From Nocardioides sediminis (lineage in GTDB: Bacteria; Actinomycetota; Actinomycetes; Propionibacteriales; Nocardioidaceae), in contig NZ_PZYZ01000006.1 of NCBI RefSeq assembly GCF_003047295.1, forward strand, positions 1-64,000: a stretch of 64,000 nucleotides of DNA. The letters are read 5' to 3'. Made by a program: the position numbers and the translations under genes. The first letter of the stretch is position 1, and each line of letters begins with the position of its first letter. Shown in pieces: positions 42,353-50,622 of this stretch. The notes below the pieces were generated by a model. It did no database searches. It was not told the DNA's origin and saw nothing but the letters and a program-made list of their open reading frames with translations.

Positions 42353-43501
42353 GTGCAGTTCGGCATCTTCAGCGTCGGCGACGTCACGCCCGACCCGACC
42401 ACGGGACGCACCCCGAGCGAGGCCGAGCGCATCGAGTCGATGACCCGCATCGCCCTGGCGGCCGAGGAGGCCGGGCTCGACGTCTTCGCCACCGGCGAGC
42501 ACCACAACCCGCCCTTCGTGCCGAGCAGCCCCACCACCCACCTCGGCTTCATCGCGGCCAAGACCGAGCGGCTGCTGCTCTCGACGTCCACCACGCTGAT
42601 CACGACCAACGACCCGGTCAAGATCGCCGAGGACTACGCGATGCTCCAGCACCTGTCCGGCGGCCGCGTCGACCTGATGATGGGCCGCGGCAACACCGGC
42701 CCGGTCTACCCCTGGTTCGGCAAGGACATCCGCGACGGCATCAAGCTCGCGATCGAGAACTACCACCTGCTCCGCACGCTGTGGCGCGAGCCGGTCGTCA
42801 ACTGGCAGGGCCAGTTCCGCACGCCGCTGCAGGGCTACACCAGCACCCCCGCGCCGCTCGACGGGACGCCGCCCTTCGTGTGGCACGGCTCGATCCGCAG
42901 CACCGAGATCGCCGAGCAGGCGGCGTACTACGGCGACGGCTTCTTCCACAACCACATCTTCTGGAACAAGGAGCACACCGAGCAGATGGTGCGGCTCTAC
43001 CGCCGGCGCTTCGAGCACTACGGGCACGGCAGCGCCGACCAGGCGATCGTCGGTCTCGGCGGCCAGGTCTTCATGGGTACGACGGAGGCCGAGGCCAAGC
43101 GCCAGTTCCGGCCCTACTTCGACAACGCCCCGGTCTACGGCCACGGCCCGTCGCTGGAGGACTTCTCCACGATGACGCCGCTGACCGTCGGCACGCCGGA
43201 GCAGGTCATCGAGCGGACCCTCGGGTTCGCCGACTACGCCGGTGACTACCAGCGCCAGCTGTTCCTCATCGACCACGCGGGCCTGCCGATCGATGTCGTG
43301 CTCGAGCAGATCCAGATCCTCGGTACCGAGGTCGTGCCGGTGCTGCGCACCGAGTTCGAGCGCCGCCGCCCGGCGCACGTGCCGAGCGACCCGCCCACCC
43401 ACTCCTCCCTCGTCGCCGCCGGCCCCGACGCCCCGCACCACCTCGTCGAGCCCGCCCGCGCCACGCTGGAGGCAGCCGCTTCGGAAGGAGCCCGCGCATG
43501 A
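42353..43501 (+). CDS. LLM-class flavin monooxygenase (CE1758 family)
   Basis: A 382-residue FMN-dependent luciferase-like enzyme: QFGIFSVGDVT start, FATGEHHNPPFVPSSP, and GRVDLMMGRGNTGPVYPWFG as the subgroup signature. It is overlapped by an FMN reductase gene, giving a two-component monooxygenase in which the reductase supplies reduced FMN. GTG start behind AGGAGG; a TACAAT -10-like element is at 42318-42323. Substrate unknown. Confidence 0.9.
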   Translation: MQFGIFSVGDVTPDPTTGRTPSEAERIESMTRIALAAEEAGLDVFATGEHHNPPFVPSSPTTHLGFIAAKTERLLLSTSTTLITTNDPVKIAEDYAMLQHLSGGRVDLMMGRGNTGPVYPWFGKDIRDGIKLAIENYHLLRTLWREPVVNWQGQFRTPLQGYTSTPAPLDGTPPFVWHGSIRSTEIAEQAAYYGDGFFHNHIFWNKEHTEQMVRLYRRRFEHYGHGSADQAIVGLGGQVFMGTTEAEAKRQFRPYFDNAPVYGHGPSLEDFSTMTPLTVGTPEQVIERTLGFADYAGDYQRQLFLIDHAGLPIDVVLEQIQILGTEVVPVLRTEFERRRPAHVPSDPPTHSSLVAAGPDAPHHLVEPARATLEAAASEGARA

Positions 43502-44154
43502 CCCGCACCATCGTCGTCGTCACCGCCGGCCTGAGCGTCCCGTCCTCGACGCGGCTGCTCGCCGACCAGCTCGCCGACGCCGTGGCCGCCCAGGTGGGCG
43601 CTCGCGGCGAGGCTGCCCGCTTCGAGCACGTCGAGCTGCGCGAGCTCGCCGGCGACCTCGCCACCTTCATGACCAGCGGCGGGATGCCGACCCAGCGGCT
43701 CTCCGAGGTCCGCGACCTGGTGTCGGCGGCCGACGGCATGATCGCCGTGACGCCGGTCTTCACCGCGTCCTACAGCGGGCTGTTCAAGATGTTCTTCGAC
43801 GCGCTCGACACCGACGCGCTGACCGGGATGCCCGTGCTCATCGCGGCGACCGCCGGCACCGCCCGGCACTCGCTTGTCCTCGACCATGCCATGCGGCCGC
43901 TGTTCGCCTACCTGCGTGCGGTCGTCGTCCCGACGGGCGTCTTCGCGGCCACCGAGGACTTCGGGGGATCGACCGACCTGACCGCCCGGATCACCCGGGC
44001 CGCCGGCGAGCTCGCCGGGCTGGTCGTGTCCACCGACCACGTCGCCGGCTTCGGACCGGACGCGGGCGAGCGTCGTACGCCGCAGCGCAGCGCGGGCACG
44101 TCGGTGGGCCCGGTGACCGACTTCGCCGACCTGCTGCGCGGCCACGCCGGCTGA
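43498..44154 (+). CDS. NAD(P)H-dependent FMN reductase (CE1759 family)
   Basis: A 218-residue flavodoxin-fold reductase: IVVVTAGLSVPSSTRLLAD at the phosphate-binding loop and ADGMIAVTPVFTASYSGLFKMFFD around the isoalloxazine site. It overlaps the monooxygenase by four bases (ATGA) and supplies it with reduced flavin. A strong hairpin follows. Confidence 0.9.
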   Translation: MTRTIVVVTAGLSVPSSTRLLADQLADAVAAQVGARGEAARFEHVELRELAGDLATFMTSGGMPTQRLSEVRDLVSAADGMIAVTPVFTASYSGLFKMFFDALDTDALTGMPVLIAATAGTARHSLVLDHAMRPLFAYLRAVVVPTGVFAATEDFGGSTDLTARITRAAGELAGLVVSTDHVAGFGPDAGERRTPQRSAGTSVGPVTDFADLLRGHAG

Positions 44155-44172
44155 GGCGTCGTACACCCTCAG

Positions 44173-44200
44173 GGGTCCCCGGACGGTTGTCCGGGGACCC
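44173..44200 (+). terminator. Strong hairpin terminator
   Basis: Perfect 12-base arms, GGGTCCCCGGAC at 44173-44184 and its complement at 44189-44200, with a GGTT tetraloop, 18 bases after the reductase stop. Confidence 0.75.
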
Positions 44201-44221
44201 TCGGCACGGCAGGGTCGACGG

Positions 44222-44689
44222 ATGAGCGACGACAAGAAGATCACCGTGGAGCGCACCATCCAGGCCCCGACCGCAGCCGTGTTCGACGTGCTGAGCAACC
44301 CGGAGAGGCACGCACAGATCGACGGGTCCGGCTTCGTCAAGGGCGACGTGGGCTCCAACCGCATCCAGCAGGTGGGCGACGTGTTCACCATGGACATGTC
44401 CGGCGACCACATGGGCGGTGACTACCGCACCGACAACACGGTCACCGGCTACTCGCCCAACCAGCTGCTGGCCTGGCAGACCGCTCCCGCCGGCCAGGAG
44501 CCCCCCGGCTGGCAGTGGGTGTGGGAGCTCGAGGCGGAGGGGTCCGAGGCCACCAAGGTCCGGCACACCTACGACTGGAGCAACGTGACCGACCAGGAGC
44601 TGCTGAAGAAGATCAGCTTCCCGCTGGTCTCGGAGTCCGACCTCGAGGCGGCGCTGACGAACCTCGACCAGGCGGTCACGGGCTCGTAG
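44222..44689 (+). CDS. SRPBCC family protein
   Basis: A 155-residue polyketide-cyclase/AHSA1-like SRPBCC protein: ITVERTIQAPTAAVFDVLSN, a WQWVWELEAEG core strand and a C-terminal helix (ESDLEAALTNLDQAV). Ligand unknown. Confidence 0.85.
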   Translation: MSDDKKITVERTIQAPTAAVFDVLSNPERHAQIDGSGFVKGDVGSNRIQQVGDVFTMDMSGDHMGGDYRTDNTVTGYSPNQLLAWQTAPAGQEPPGWQWVWELEAEGSEATKVRHTYDWSNVTDQELLKKISFPLVSESDLEAALTNLDQAVTGS

Positions 44690-44729
44690 GTTGGTGGGGG
44701 TCCGTCCCTCGCACGAGAAGGAGCCCCGC

Positions 44730-45155
44730 ATGGCCACCCTCAACCCCTACGTCAACATCCTCGAGGGCCGCGCCCGCGAGGCGCTGGAGTTCTACCACTC
44801 GGTGCTCGGCGGCGAGCTGCGCGTGATGACCTTCGGCGAGATGGGCACCGAGGGCCCGCTCGCCGACCAGGTTATGCACGGGCAGCTCGAGACGCCCGCC
44901 GGCTTCACACTGATGGTCGCCGACGCCCCGCCGGAGATGACCCAGGTGACGGTCGGCAACAACATCTCGATCAGCCTCTCCGGCCCCGCTGAGGACGGCG
45001 CCGCGCTGCGCGGCTGGTTCGCCGGGCTGGCCGAGGGTGGCCAGGTTGCCCAGCCGCTCGAGGCTGCGCCGTGGGGTGACGAGTTCGGGATGCTCGTCGA
45101 CAAGTTCGGGATCGGCTGGATGGTCAACATCGCCGGGGCGGGCGCCCAAGGCTGA
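44730..45155 (+). CDS. VOC/PhnB-like protein
   Basis: A 141-residue vicinal-oxygen-chelate protein of the PhnB-like subgroup: LNPYVNILEGRAREALEFYHSVLGG, VMHGQLETPAGFTLMVAD and WGDEFGMLVDKFGIGWMVNI. It probably binds a metal or small ligand; no substrate can be assigned. Shine-Dalgarno AAGGAG precedes ATG 44730. Confidence 0.87.
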   Translation: MATLNPYVNILEGRAREALEFYHSVLGGELRVMTFGEMGTEGPLADQVMHGQLETPAGFTLMVADAPPEMTQVTVGNNISISLSGPAEDGAALRGWFAGLAEGGQVAQPLEAAPWGDEFGMLVDKFGIGWMVNIAGAGAQG

Positions 45156-45158
45156 CGC

Positions 45159-45182
45159 GCGGCCGGCGGGCGTTCCGGCCGC
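45159..45182 (+). terminator. Hairpin terminator
   Basis: GCGGCCGG at 45159-45166 pairs with CCGGCCGC at 45175-45182, four bases after the PhnB-like stop. Confidence 0.6.
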
Positions 45183-45222
45183 CGGTGTCGAGTTGCATGC
45201 GTGACCCCGTCATCCGGGTTGG

Positions 45223-45765
45223 TCAGCAGGACTCCACGGGCCTCAGCGAGACCACCTTTGTCAGGTCGACGCGGAGCACGGTGTCCTCCACGTCGAGGTC
45301 GATCCAGCCGGCGGCGCTGTCGACGATCGGGCCGCACGCGGTACCGCCGTTGGTGCTGACCTGGACGGGCCGGTCGGCACCGGACTCTGGCCACCAGTTG
45401 CTGGACGCCGAGAGCGCGGTCAGCCCGACCGCCACGCACGTGAAGGCGACACCCGCTCGGAGCCGGCGGGCGCCGGCCGAGAGGTCCGTCAGTACGCCGG
45501 GCGGCCACGCCACAACTGCCACGAGCAGGAGCCCGATGGCAGCGAACCCAAGGGCGAGGAGCGCCAGGACCCCCGCGACCGATTGCAGCCACATCGGGAG
45601 CCTGGTGCCGTTGTCGCCAGTGAGCACCCCGCACAGCCCCACGAAAGCCAGCGCCGCGATCTGCAGCTTGTGCCACTCGCGAGCCGAGGCAGTGAGGGCT
45701 TCGACCGCGGCACGCTGCTCCGCCCGCTCTCCAGGTGTGTCAGCCACAGCGGATTCACCCCTCAC
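45223..45765 (-). CDS. Membrane protein of unknown function
   Basis: A 180-residue protein with an N-terminal soluble helix (AEQRAAVEALTASAREWHKL), three membrane helices (about 35-50, 60-85 and 103-120) and a C-terminal soluble strand-rich tail with two cysteines. The layout recalls SLATT-type membrane effectors, but I do not recognise the sequence. GTG start. It is the last gene with ordinary codon use before the accessory island. Confidence 0.6.
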   Translation of the reverse strand: MRGESAVADTPGERAEQRAAVEALTASAREWHKLQIAALAFVGLCGVLTGDNGTRLPMWLQSVAGVLALLALGFAAIGLLLVAVVAWPPGVLTDLSAGARRLRAGVAFTCVAVGLTALSASSNWWPESGADRPVQVSTNGGTACGPIVDSAAGWIDLDVEDTVLRVDLTKVVSLRPVESC

Positions 45766-46204
45766 TCGGTTACCTCGACGGTACGCCCATCAGCCCGGAG
45801 CGCGCCTTCGATGAGGGCGCCTGGCTCTCCGTCCAGATGGCGCGTCCCGAAGGCGCTGCACGACGCTCAGAATGACGATGGCCAAGCAAGCTCGCTAAGC
45901 GGCGGAGTCACGACGCCCGTAGTCGCCCTGTTCTCCGCCGCCCGTCTTCGGTCACCGCTTACTACGAGCGACGCCGAATTACTCGTGCCCGTTGGGGCTC
46001 GCGCTCGGGTACATCGCAGATGCAACGGTGCAGCCACAGGCAGCTCACGATCCTCGACGTGTCCGTCGACGGGTCCTTCGCCTGCGTCGTGTGTACGAGC
46101 GCGAGCAGTTGTCCTCGCTACCGAAGTCGATAACAGAGGGTCTTCATAGATGCACCCGTCGGCGTGTCAAGCCGATCTCGGTCTTGTCGCCGCCGCGCGT
46201 CGGT
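45766..46204. other. Gene-poor left boundary of the accessory island
   Basis: No supported gene. A plus-strand frame is open from about 45992 into the toxin gene but its first 70 codons are Arg-rich and have no family features. Base composition falls here from roughly three-quarters GC to clearly less. No integrase, tRNA or direct repeat marking an attachment site was seen. Confidence 0.5.
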
Positions 46205-46555
46205 ATGTTCGACTCTCGAGAGCTGGAACTATCTGTGATTATCGCCTTTAAGACACCCACACTGCGGCGACTGTGCGAGGACAACTCTGTCGCCATCGCC
46301 GAGTTCGGCGAGCACGTAGGCGCTGGTCTACGCGGTCGCGTGGCCGACCTGCGTGCCGCTGAGACGATCGCCGACCTTGTCGTCGGAAGTCCCCGTACGG
46401 GGGGACCGTTCAATTGCGAGCTCACTCTTGATCTGGCACTCGGCGCAAGCACCTTGTGGATCGCGAACCACACCGAGCCGCGCCTCGACCATGCTGGCAT
46501 GGTCGACTGGTCCCGAACGACGTACATTCAGTTGATGAAGATCGAGGTGATCTAA
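46205..46555 (+). CDS. HigB-like toxin (RelE/ParE superfamily)
   Basis: A 116-residue protein, or 106 if it starts at the GTG at 46235, which fits the HigB length better. It has LRRLCEDNSVAIAEFG, the VADLRAAETIADLV helix, LTLDLALGASTLWIANH and a final VDWSRTTYIQLMKI strand, all placed as in HigB-type mRNA interferases that cut ribosome-bound mRNA. The catalytic residues are not diagnostic by eye. The stop is one base before the antitoxin-like gene, the reverse-order (toxin-first) layout of higBA. Confidence 0.72.
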   Translation: MFDSRELELSVIIAFKTPTLRRLCEDNSVAIAEFGEHVGAGLRGRVADLRAAETIADLVVGSPRTGGPFNCELTLDLALGASTLWIANHTEPRLDHAGMVDWSRTTYIQLMKIEVI

Positions 46556-46556
46556 C

Positions 46557-47648
46557 GTGCACGCTGGAGGACTGACCCCTCGGTGGGCCTCCGCGCCAGG
46601 GGAAACGATCGGCGCGGTGATGAACGAGCGGCAACTCGACCTCGACGACCTCGCCCCCTCACTCGGTCTGAGTGCCGGCGACACTCGCAGCCTCTTGGCC
46701 GGCGCACTTCCACTGACGCTGTCAATTGCCCGGAACCTCAGTGCATCCGTCGGGGGAACGACCGAGTTCTGGATGACGCGCGAGGCTCAGTACCAGGATG
46801 ACCTCGCCCGAGTAAGGGCCGACAAGTGGTCTCAAGACCTGCCGGTCGCGCAGATGGTCCGACTCGGGTGGATGCAGAAGCCATCGTCGTGGCTGGACCA
46901 GATAGACACCTGTCTGCGCTTCTTTGACGTCCCGGACATCGACACCTGGGAGGAACGTTATGACAGGCAGGTCGAATCCGCGCACTTTCGATCATCATCC
47001 GCTTTCGACCTGAAGGCCGGAGCAACCACTGCCTGGTTCCGGGCTGGTGATCTCGTCGCAGAAAGTGGCCCGAAACTCCCAGCTTTCGATTCGCAGAGGC
47101 TGACAGCTCTCCTTCCGTGGTTGCGCGATCTCACCCGCGTTCCGCAACCCGAGAAGTTCGTTAGCGAGTTGGTCAGCCTGTGTGCCGGGGCCGGCCTCCA
47201 CGTCGTGGTTCTTCCGACACCGAAAGGTTGCTCGGCAAGCGGGGTCGCCCGTCGCCTGCACGAGAATCCACTCATCCAACTAAGCGCACGCCACCTCACT
47301 GACGATCACTTCTGGTTCACGTTCTTCCACGAGGTCGGCCACGTCCTGCACCACGATCTCGAGATGACGTTCATCGACAACTTGGATGACCGCGATCACC
47401 TAGACGTCTTTGAGGATGAGGCGAACGAGTTCGCATCAGAGTTCCTTATGGGTCGGACCTCAATGCGCTGGAATGGCGCCTTGAGTAGGCGAGAAATCGT
47501 CCGTATTGCACACGCGAACTCGATCTCGCCAGGGATCGTCGTCGGCCAGTTCCAATATCGGGGCCTGTTGAGGCCCAACCAACATAACGGCCTCAAGCGA
47601 CGCTACGTCTGGAACGGCGCTACCCTCGAAACGCGACGAAGGACGTAG
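46557..47648 (+). CDS. HigA-type antitoxin fused to an ImmA/IrrE metalloprotease
   Basis: A 363-residue fusion. Residues about 5-75 form an XRE/HigA-like helix-turn-helix (MNERQLDLDDLAPSLGLSAGDTRSLLAGALPL; STEFWM-like tail). Residues about 200-330 form an ImmA/IrrE zinc protease with HEVGH at 258-262 and the third ligand in FEDEANEFASEFLM. Such proteases cleave repressors. Here the protease could destroy its own or another antitoxin under stress, releasing the toxin. It begins one base after the toxin (GTG start) and overlaps the convergent gene by 29 bases. Confidence 0.82.
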   Translation: MHAGGLTPRWASAPGETIGAVMNERQLDLDDLAPSLGLSAGDTRSLLAGALPLTLSIARNLSASVGGTTEFWMTREAQYQDDLARVRADKWSQDLPVAQMVRLGWMQKPSSWLDQIDTCLRFFDVPDIDTWEERYDRQVESAHFRSSSAFDLKAGATTAWFRAGDLVAESGPKLPAFDSQRLTALLPWLRDLTRVPQPEKFVSELVSLCAGAGLHVVVLPTPKGCSASGVARRLHENPLIQLSARHLTDDHFWFTFFHEVGHVLHHDLEMTFIDNLDDRDHLDVFEDEANEFASEFLMGRTSMRWNGALSRREIVRIAHANSISPGIVVGQFQYRGLLRPNQHNGLKRRYVWNGATLETRRRT

Positions 47649-48564
47649 GACTCTTCTGCCAGTTGCACAGTGCATCCTCGAAGACGTCGTAGCCGATCCC
47701 GAGCCTGTCTCGCAGCGGCGCTAGCCGGCGCTCGATCTCGAGGTTGCGAGGCTGACCCCTGAAGTGCCCTGCAAGTAGAAGGCGTGCCCCGTACTGTGGG
47801 CCGCTGGCACCGACCAAGTGCAGGCCGTCCGGCTCAACGTCCATCAGGCCGAGCTTCCCCATCATCGACAGGTAATCGAAGCGAGCGATTCTTCCGAACC
47901 GCCTCACCTGCGCAGCGGACTCGTACAGTGCGGCGAAGCGCTCCATCGGTGTCGGACCTACAGCGATGCTCGAGAAGTGCGCCTCGTGCGAGGCACCCAC
48001 CCACTCGATATAGCTGCTTAGGACCGCGCCCGTGCCATTGGCAGAGGACCCGGACAAGCTCTCACGCTTCCGGTGGTTGCCGAATCGGCCACCTCGAGCG
48101 CTGATCGTTGTCCGGTTGGCATCCAGCCAATCACGCATGTCGACCACGTTGGCAATCGCGCTCGCCCAGTCCCACCGACCCGGCTGTCCAAGGCGACCAT
48201 AGAAATCAGACGACAACTGCCAGTCGTTCCTCCGGTGGCGACCGAAGTGGACTGAGAGCAGTACTAGCCAGCAAGCCTCGTCGTACTCGCGGTCTCGCGA
48301 GTAGAGAATCGCGGCCTTGAGCGGGTCAAACGAGCCCGATGCCGGGTCGCGTGAAGGCTCGGTCAGGGGAACCTCGGTCAGCAGCCTTCGGATGTACCGG
48401 TTACGACGCTGGCTCTCGATAATCTGCGCTACGAACACCTCCCGCGCCGGCGTCGAAGCGACGCCGACGAGCGGTTCGACATCGCGCTCGAACTCGTCCA
48501 AGGCCGTGTGAAGTCGGTCCGCCTCGGTTCGATCACCTGGCCGCACCAGCGGTTGCGTTGGCAA
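47620..48564 (-). CDS. Alpha-glutamyl/putrescinyl-thymine pyrophosphorylase clade 3 protein
   Basis: A 314-residue protein (TTG start; a GTG at 48546 is as likely). Signatures: RFGNHRKRESL, YIEWVGASHEAHF, RFGRIARFDYLSMMGKLGL and the C-terminal FEDALCNWQKSPTSFVAF. These match, from memory, the aGPT-Pplase clade 3 family (PF18746). Related phage enzymes attach putrescine or glutamate to 5-pyrophosphoryloxymethyl-uracil in DNA, and clade 3 occurs in bacterial genomes with unproved activity. It is last in the minus-strand operon with a glycosylase-like and a TS-like gene, overlapping the former by about 14-32 bases. Confidence 0.83.
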   Translation of the reverse strand: MPTQPLVRPGDRTEADRLHTALDEFERDVEPLVGVASTPAREVFVAQIIESQRRNRYIRRLLTEVPLTEPSRDPASGSFDPLKAAILYSRDREYDEACWLVLLSVHFGRHRRNDWQLSSDFYGRLGQPGRWDWASAIANVVDMRDWLDANRTTISARGGRFGNHRKRESLSGSSANGTGAVLSSYIEWVGASHEAHFSSIAVGPTPMERFAALYESAAQVRRFGRIARFDYLSMMGKLGLMDVEPDGLHLVGASGPQYGARLLLAGHFRGQPRNLEIERRLAPLRDRLGIGYDVFEDALCNWQKSPTSFVAFRG

Positions 48565-49336
48565 CGGTTGCTCCTACCCATTCACCGATTCGCTGCATCA
48601 CCTGCGTGGTGACGCCGAAGCTACTTTGCAGATTGTGGTTGTAGCCGACCACATGGATGAAACGGTCGAGGCTCACCTCGCCGATGGTGTCGATGACGCC
48701 TTCGTAGGCAATGCCGCCGACCCCTGTGCCGCTAGAGCGCGGAAGTGTCCAAGCTGCGACGTCTCGAGCAACGAGGGCTGTGCCTGAGAACTGTATGAAC
48801 TCCGATACGACAGACCGGCCGTTGAGGACGAGCACCTCGATGGCGGAGTCACGGATGAGCTCAGCAATAGTTGCTCGACCACGCCGGACCAGGTCCTCGC
48901 GCACATTGCTGGGAAGAACGCCCCACTTTGTCGATGTCGCGTAGGCGACCAGATCGAGGTGACAAGCAGTTGAGTCGTAGTAGGAGGCGCCGCCCACGCA
49001 AAGCATCCGATCGAGGACGTCGAACCACTGACGGTAGGGGTTCCTAGCGAAGTATTGGCGGCAGCCGAGAGCGATAGAGCGGATGTCGTCACCGGTCGCG
49101 TCGTCCCAGGAGGCCCGACCGAGAGATGACAAGGTTGGTAGGCGCCGGTCCGCTTCGGCCAGCTCAGTTCCGGCCCGGTCGACGAACTCCCGGTTGCTGG
49201 GATTGATCCCGACCGTTGCCACCTTCGCCGTCGCGATCTCGCCGAAGAAGGGGACCGGGCACGCCCAGCCGAGGACATCGCACGGGGCCACCTGCGAGCC
49301 GAGTTGGTCGACCAAGCGTGAGATCTGTCTGTACAC
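48533..49336 (-). CDS. Uracil-DNA-glycosylase superfamily protein (MUG/TDG-like)
   Basis: A 267-residue protein with a UDG-fold core. The first motif is VATVGINPSNREF (Asn45 in GINPS, as in MUG/TDG), and a late VVGYNHNLQSSFG occupies the place of the second base-binding motif. MUG/TDG enzymes remove uracil, thymine or 5-modified pyrimidines from mismatches. It lies between a deoxynucleotide methylase-like gene and an aGPT-Pplase, so a modified pyrimidine is the probable substrate. Some UDG-fold proteins lack activity. GTG start behind GGGGAGAGG, 18 bases after the TS-like stop. Confidence 0.7.
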   Translation of the reverse strand: MYRQISRLVDQLGSQVAPCDVLGWACPVPFFGEIATAKVATVGINPSNREFVDRAGTELAEADRRLPTLSSLGRASWDDATGDDIRSIALGCRQYFARNPYRQWFDVLDRMLCVGGASYYDSTACHLDLVAYATSTKWGVLPSNVREDLVRRGRATIAELIRDSAIEVLVLNGRSVVSEFIQFSGTALVARDVAAWTLPRSSGTGVGGIAYEGVIDTIGEVSLDRFIHVVGYNHNLQSSFGVTTQVMQRIGEWVGATVANATAGAAR

Positions 49337-49354
49337 GCCTCTCCCCGGTGGTTG

Positions 49355-50293
49355 TTACATGAACTCTCTCAGTATCGCGTCTTGCATGTCGCGAGCGATC
49401 CGTCGCATCGCCTCGACGTCCTCCGCCTTCCTTGCGACATGGTGAGCGAGGATCCGGGCCAAGTCAGCCCAGTACGGATCTGTCGGCAGACTTACCTGCT
49501 CATAGGGAACCCCTGCTCGGATCTGCACCTCGGCCGCAACCAACTCCTCGGCTCGACACCACGGGTCTCCCAGCGGCATGGGCGGCATACCGTCAGTGGT
49601 GCTCTGATATCCCTCGCCGAGATACACCTTCATCGATTCCTCGGTGGAGTCATACAAGTGAAGGCTGCCCGCGTTGTGCACGTATCTGCCCGGCTCCGCA
49701 TTCACTGAGCGAGCGACCATCTCCTGCAACATCGTGAAGGCAAAGACGTCGTGCGGCAGGCCCACGTATGCGTCGTTCGAACGCATGGAAACCACCATGT
49801 GCAGTTGTCCGTCACGCAGTAGAAATTGCATGGTGCATGTGCACGGAACGTCCTTGAATCGTGGTACTCGCTGGTCGGACCTGTCGAAGATCTGCACCAC
49901 GGCTCGGCGGGAGGTGGGACTTTCCTTCAAGAGAGCGATGACATTCCGGACCTGCGCGTCTTGGTCATGCCCAAACAGGCGGGGTCCGTAGCCGCCGTGA
50001 ACCGTTCCGTCTTCCTCGAGCTCAGCGGCGTACTTCGGCATATAGAAGACGACTAGGTCGCCACGGTTTGAGCCGGACAGATACCAGCAGAGCTCTGCCA
50101 CACCGCTAACGACACGACGACGAGACTCGCTGCGACTCAGCCGTGCCCGGACATTTGTCAACTCGAGTGTGGCACCCACGATTTCACGAAACCGGCCTCG
50201 GTTGGCACTTACCCGCTCGCCATCTTGAACTAATCGTAGGTACGTATCGCGCAGCAGGTCATCCAATGTACCCGCCTGAACGTTGAACGCCAT
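49355..50293 (-). CDS. Thymidylate-synthase-like deoxynucleotide (hydroxy)methylase
   Basis: A 312-residue TS-fold enzyme. The catalytic Cys151 is in DVPCTCTMQFLLRDG, followed by RSND (171-174) and GLPHD (178-182) where thymidylate synthase has GLPFN. The Asn-to-Asp change at the pyrimidine-recognition residue is what distinguishes dCMP hydroxymethylases from TS, so dCMP is the predicted substrate. The late NAGSLHLYD is the nucleotide-binding His/Tyr motif. The enzyme would use methylene-tetrahydrofolate to make a 5-methyl or 5-hydroxymethyl nucleotide. ATG at 50293 behind GGGGAGACC; first gene of the operon. Confidence 0.82.
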   Translation of the reverse strand: MAFNVQAGTLDDLLRDTYLRLVQDGERVSANRGRFREIVGATLELTNVRARLSRSESRRRVVSGVAELCWYLSGSNRGDLVVFYMPKYAAELEEDGTVHGGYGPRLFGHDQDAQVRNVIALLKESPTSRRAVVQIFDRSDQRVPRFKDVPCTCTMQFLLRDGQLHMVVSMRSNDAYVGLPHDVFAFTMLQEMVARSVNAEPGRYVHNAGSLHLYDSTEESMKVYLGEGYQSTTDGMPPMPLGDPWCRAEELVAAEVQIRAGVPYEQVSLPTDPYWADLARILAHHVARKAEDVEAMRRIARDMQDAILREFM

Positions 50294-50622
50294 CGGTCTC
50301 CCCTCGTACGACCGACTCAGTATTGTCGTCCAACTGACTCCGCGGTGAACGCCGCGCGGCAGTTCCTATCTCCTGCCGCTTCAGACTGTTGCGCGCTCAG
50401 TGACGAATGAACCACTCCCAGGTAGTTGAACAACACCAGCGCGTCCATGATGGCCGCGATCGATCCCACGCGCGGAGCTCGGACCTTTTCGAGAGAGAGG
50501 CGCGCCTTACCGCCGCGTGCTGGCAGCGCTCCGCGGCTCAACCCGCTTTCGCGACGCCGCTTTGGTATCGCCCCTGTGCGCACGTGGCGCGCATGCCAAC
50601 CTCACACATAGGATCGCTCTTC
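50294..50622. other. Divergent control region of the modified-nucleotide operon
   Basis: About 330 bases between the TS-like gene and the small gene at 50623, transcribed apart. A TTGGAC-like -35 lies on the minus strand near 50330, but I could not fix a matching -10. An 88-codon minus-strand frame (50317-50583) lacks any family feature and was not called. Confidence 0.4.

Noticed and set aside
49355..50293. TS-like gene read as the host thymidylate synthase
   Set aside because: The Asn-to-Asp change at the pyrimidine-recognition residue, the island location and its operon partners argue for a dCMP-type modifying enzyme.
50317..50583. 88-codon minus-strand frame in the control region upstream of the TS-like gene
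   Set aside because: Basic, low-information sequence with no ribosome-binding site or family match, occupying a divergent promoter region.
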